Assembly: GCF_003992315.1 (NCBI RefSeq)
Contig: NZ_RQVE01000004.1
Span: 110,433-174,432 of the forward strand
Direction: 5' to 3'
DNA: 64,000 bases
Origin: Veillonella sp. 3891
GTDB taxonomy: Bacteria; Bacillota; Negativicutes; Veillonellales; Veillonellaceae
Part shown: positions 62,121 through 64,000 of the stretch, in pieces
How positions within the stretch are numbered: the first letter of the stretch is position 1
Layout of the letters: every line of letters starts with the position of its first letter
Translations under genes and position numbers: made by a program
Notes under the pieces: generated by a model
Databases searched by the model: none
Told to the model about the DNA's origin: nothing
Seen by the model: the letters and a program-made list of their open reading frames with translations, nothing else

Positions 62121-62630
62121 ATGACAGTACAATTAGACACATTGGATCATCGTTTATTACGTTTATTAGATGAGGACGCCTCCATGTCGGCTGCAGATCT
62201 CGCCATTATGCTTAACAGTGAAGAAGCGCATGTGGCAAGTCGTATTCAAGCCTTCGAGGAGTCTGGCATTATTAAACGGTACCAAGCAGTCATTGATTGG
62301 GAACAAGTAGACCAAAATAAGTCTACAGCTCTTATCCAATTAGGTGTGACTCCTGCTCCAGATCAAGGTTTTGATAAAGTGGCAGAACGAATTATGGAAT
62401 TTCCAGAAGTAGAAGGTGTATACCTTATGTCTGGTAGCTATGATTTGACGGTTATCGTGGAAGGGGCGAGCATGCGTGATATTGCATTATTCGTATCTCG
62501 TCGCCTATCTACATTGGATTCGGTGTTGTCCACGACAACAAACTTTATCTTAACACGTTATAAAGATAACAATATTGTGTTCCACACGGGTGGAGTTCGT
62601 GAAGATCGGAGAAATGTATTCGATGATTAA
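62121..62630 (+). CDS. Lrp/AsnC-family transcriptional regulator
   Basis: About 169 residues: N-terminal helix-turn-helix (about 1-55; LDTLDHRLLRLLDEDASMSAADLA, then RIQAFEESGIIKRYQAVIDW) and a C-terminal RAM effector domain (about 65-145; VEGVYLMSGSYDLTVIVEG). ATG 62121 follows AAGGAG and is preferred to ATG 62094. It overlaps the aminotransferase gene by 8 bases, so it probably senses an amino acid handled by that enzyme. Confidence 0.92.
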   Translation: MTVQLDTLDHRLLRLLDEDASMSAADLAIMLNSEEAHVASRIQAFEESGIIKRYQAVIDWEQVDQNKSTALIQLGVTPAPDQGFDKVAERIMEFPEVEGVYLMSGSYDLTVIVEGASMRDIALFVSRRLSTLDSVLSTTTNFILTRYKDNNIVFHTGGVREDRRNVFDD

Positions 62631-63810
62631 TTATGACAACTATTTAAATACTGAAATCAAAGCTGTAAAGCCATCGGGGATTCGTCGTTTTTTTGAAATT
62701 GCTAACGAATTAGATAATGTCATTTCCCTCAGTATTGGTGAACCAGATTTTGCTACGCCCTACCACATTCGTGAAGAAGGCATTACCACATTAGAAAAGG
62801 GGAAAACCTGGTATTCTCCAAACCGTGGTTTTATGGAACTACGGGAAGAAATTTCTAAATGGTTAGAACGGAAGTATCATGTGTCCTATGATCCGGCAAC
62901 GGAAGTAATTGTCACTGTAGGTGGATCGGAAGCCATTGATTTAACATGTCGTACCTTACTCAATCCAGGGGATGAAGTATTGATTCCCGTACCAAGCTTT
63001 GTGTGTTATACACCATTGGCGGAGTTGTGTAACGCCAAACCAGTACAGATTGTAACGAAGGAAGAGGATGAGTTTCGTTTGACTCCAGAGGCGATTGAAG
63101 CGGCAGTAAACGAGAGAACGAAGCTATTAGTCTTACCATTCCCTAATAATCCAACAGGGGCAGTATTACGTCGTGAACATTTGGAAGCCATTGCGGAAGT
63201 CGTTATTAAACATGATTTGTTTGTACTCTCCGATGAGTTATACAGTGAACTTACCTATGGTGATGAACCACATGTAACGATTGCATCTATTCCAGGTATG
63301 CAGGAGCGTACTATTTTAATCAATGGATTTTCTAAAGCCTATGCCATGACGGGTTGGCGCCTTGGGTTTGCCACTGGTCCAGCACCGATTATTGCGCAGA
63401 TGACGAAGATGCATCAATACGGTATTATGAGTGCTCCATCAATGTCTCAATATGCAGCTATAGAAGCATTAAAAAATGGAGATAAAGACATTCAATACAT
63501 GCGTGAGGAATACGATATGCGCCGTCGGCTATTGGTAAGTGCTTTTAATCGTATGGGGCTGCACACATTCGAGCCAGAAGGGGCATTTTATGTGTTCCCA
63601 TCTATTACCAGTACGGGCATGACATCGGAAGAGTTTTGTGAAAAACTACTCTATGATCAACGTATTGCCGTGGTGCCTGGGAATGCCTTTGGCGACTGCG
63701 GAGAAGGGTTCGTTCGCGTAGCCTATTCTAACTCCTTACAGAATATTAAAGAAGCGGTAAAACGTATTGAAATATTCTTGGAAAAAATTATAAATAAAGA
63801 AATTGAGTAA
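62623..63810 (+). CDS. PLP-dependent class I/II aminotransferase
   Basis: About 395 residues. The PLP lysine is in NGFSKAYAMTGWRLGFATG, with SIGEPDFATP, FPNNPTGAVL and the DELYSELTY Asp that binds the PLP nitrogen. Family members include aromatic and aspartate aminotransferases (PatA type in Firmicutes). ATG 62623 is chosen, with GGAGAA upstream, within the end of the regulator gene. The substrate is not determined. Confidence 0.93.
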   Translation: MINYDNYLNTEIKAVKPSGIRRFFEIANELDNVISLSIGEPDFATPYHIREEGITTLEKGKTWYSPNRGFMELREEISKWLERKYHVSYDPATEVIVTVGGSEAIDLTCRTLLNPGDEVLIPVPSFVCYTPLAELCNAKPVQIVTKEEDEFRLTPEAIEAAVNERTKLLVLPFPNNPTGAVLRREHLEAIAEVVIKHDLFVLSDELYSELTYGDEPHVTIASIPGMQERTILINGFSKAYAMTGWRLGFATGPAPIIAQMTKMHQYGIMSAPSMSQYAAIEALKNGDKDIQYMREEYDMRRRLLVSAFNRMGLHTFEPEGAFYVFPSITSTGMTSEEFCEKLLYDQRIAVVPGNAFGDCGEGFVRVAYSNSLQNIKEAVKRIEIFLEKIINKEIE

Positions 63811-63813
63811 TAG

Positions 63814-63858
63814 AAAAGACAGACATGGTTTGCGGGTGCAAACTGTGTCTGTCTTTTC
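63814..63858 (+). terminator. Terminator after the aminotransferase gene
   Basis: AAAAGACAGACA pairs with TGTCTGTCTTTT, with an inner GTTTGC/GCAAAC and a GGGT loop. The A- and T-ended arms make it usable in both directions. From here to the window end I see no gene. Confidence 0.85.
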
Positions 63859-64000
63859 AGTTTCTATCATATATTTTTGTATGACAGTAAGAGCCATCCT
63901 CTTTCCTCCGAGGTATTTTTTGTGTCTTGAATTTATGATCTAAGTGCAACTAAAAAAGATTCATAGCTTTCTGATAAAATAGTGTTTGCAAAGACATCTA

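Noticed and set aside
63880..63935. Possible terminator around CCTCCGAGG near the window end
   Set aside because: The stem is only four pairs around one base and the extended pairing is imperfect, so it was not listed.

Overview
The window looks like a chromosomal stretch of a diderm Firmicute of the class Negativicutes, most likely Veillonella. This is inferred from gene content; no marker such as 16S rRNA is present. The DNA is AT-rich, the ribosome-binding sites are strong AAGGAGG types, and Firmicutes-style genes (cvfB, yqeK, rsfS, an LCP protein, csaB, DUF3084, a YitT-type protein) sit beside a complete lipid A/Kdo/Lpt gene set, which only outer-membrane bacteria need. A class II superoxide reductase and a corrinoid adenosyltransferase fit an anaerobe that uses B12.

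Layout. (1) 1-18.3 kb is the outer-membrane block. Two Skp/OmpH-like genes are followed by lpxD, an LpxL-type acyltransferase, lpxC, fabZ and lpxA. After a terminator and a new promoter come lpxI, lpxB, msbA, waaA, lpxK, kdsB, kdsA, kdsD, kdsC, a second LpxL-type gene, lptC, lptA, lptB and one LptF/G permease. Together these make Kdo2-lipid A, flip it, and export it. (2) 18.4-25.0 kb is mixed housekeeping: DUF3084, a RuvC-fold protein, YitT, lepB, cobO, superoxide reductase, aspartokinase and a VTT-domain protein. (3) 25.2-33.6 kb is a type II-A CRISPR-Cas system: a divergent tracrRNA, cas9, cas1, cas2, csn2 and an array of 31 repeats and 30 spacers. (4) 33.7-34.6 kb holds a small hypothetical gene and a metallophosphoesterase. 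(5) 34.8-59.3 kb holds secA, prfB (with a programmed frameshift), an envelope cassette (DUF2993, DUF5693, csaB), a split transketolase, ftsE-ftsX-M23 peptidase-ctpA, obgE-yhbY-proB-proA, a 47-residue membrane ORF, nadD-yqeK-LCP-rsfS-cvfB, trkA-trkH and a metallo-beta-lactamase-fold hydrolase. (6) 59.5-59.9 kb is a five-tRNA operon (Asp, Phe, Gly, Cys, Leu). (7) 60.0-64.0 kb has a small unknown gene, a convergent MFS transporter with a striking operator region, and an Lrp/AsnC regulator with an aminotransferase.

The most interesting signals are these. The CRISPR leader carries a 16-nt inverted copy of the repeat core (an anti-repeat) just ahead of repeat 1. The tracrRNA anti-repeat matches the old, trailer-end repeats better than the leader-proximal ones. 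Arginine codon use changes abruptly inside cas9. The prfB frameshift site uses UAA instead of the usual UGA. A pair of identical 10-bp palindromes lies exactly 50 bp apart around the MFS promoter. A tiny membrane ORF overlaps both proA and nadD.

All functional calls come from reading motifs and gene order; no database search was run.
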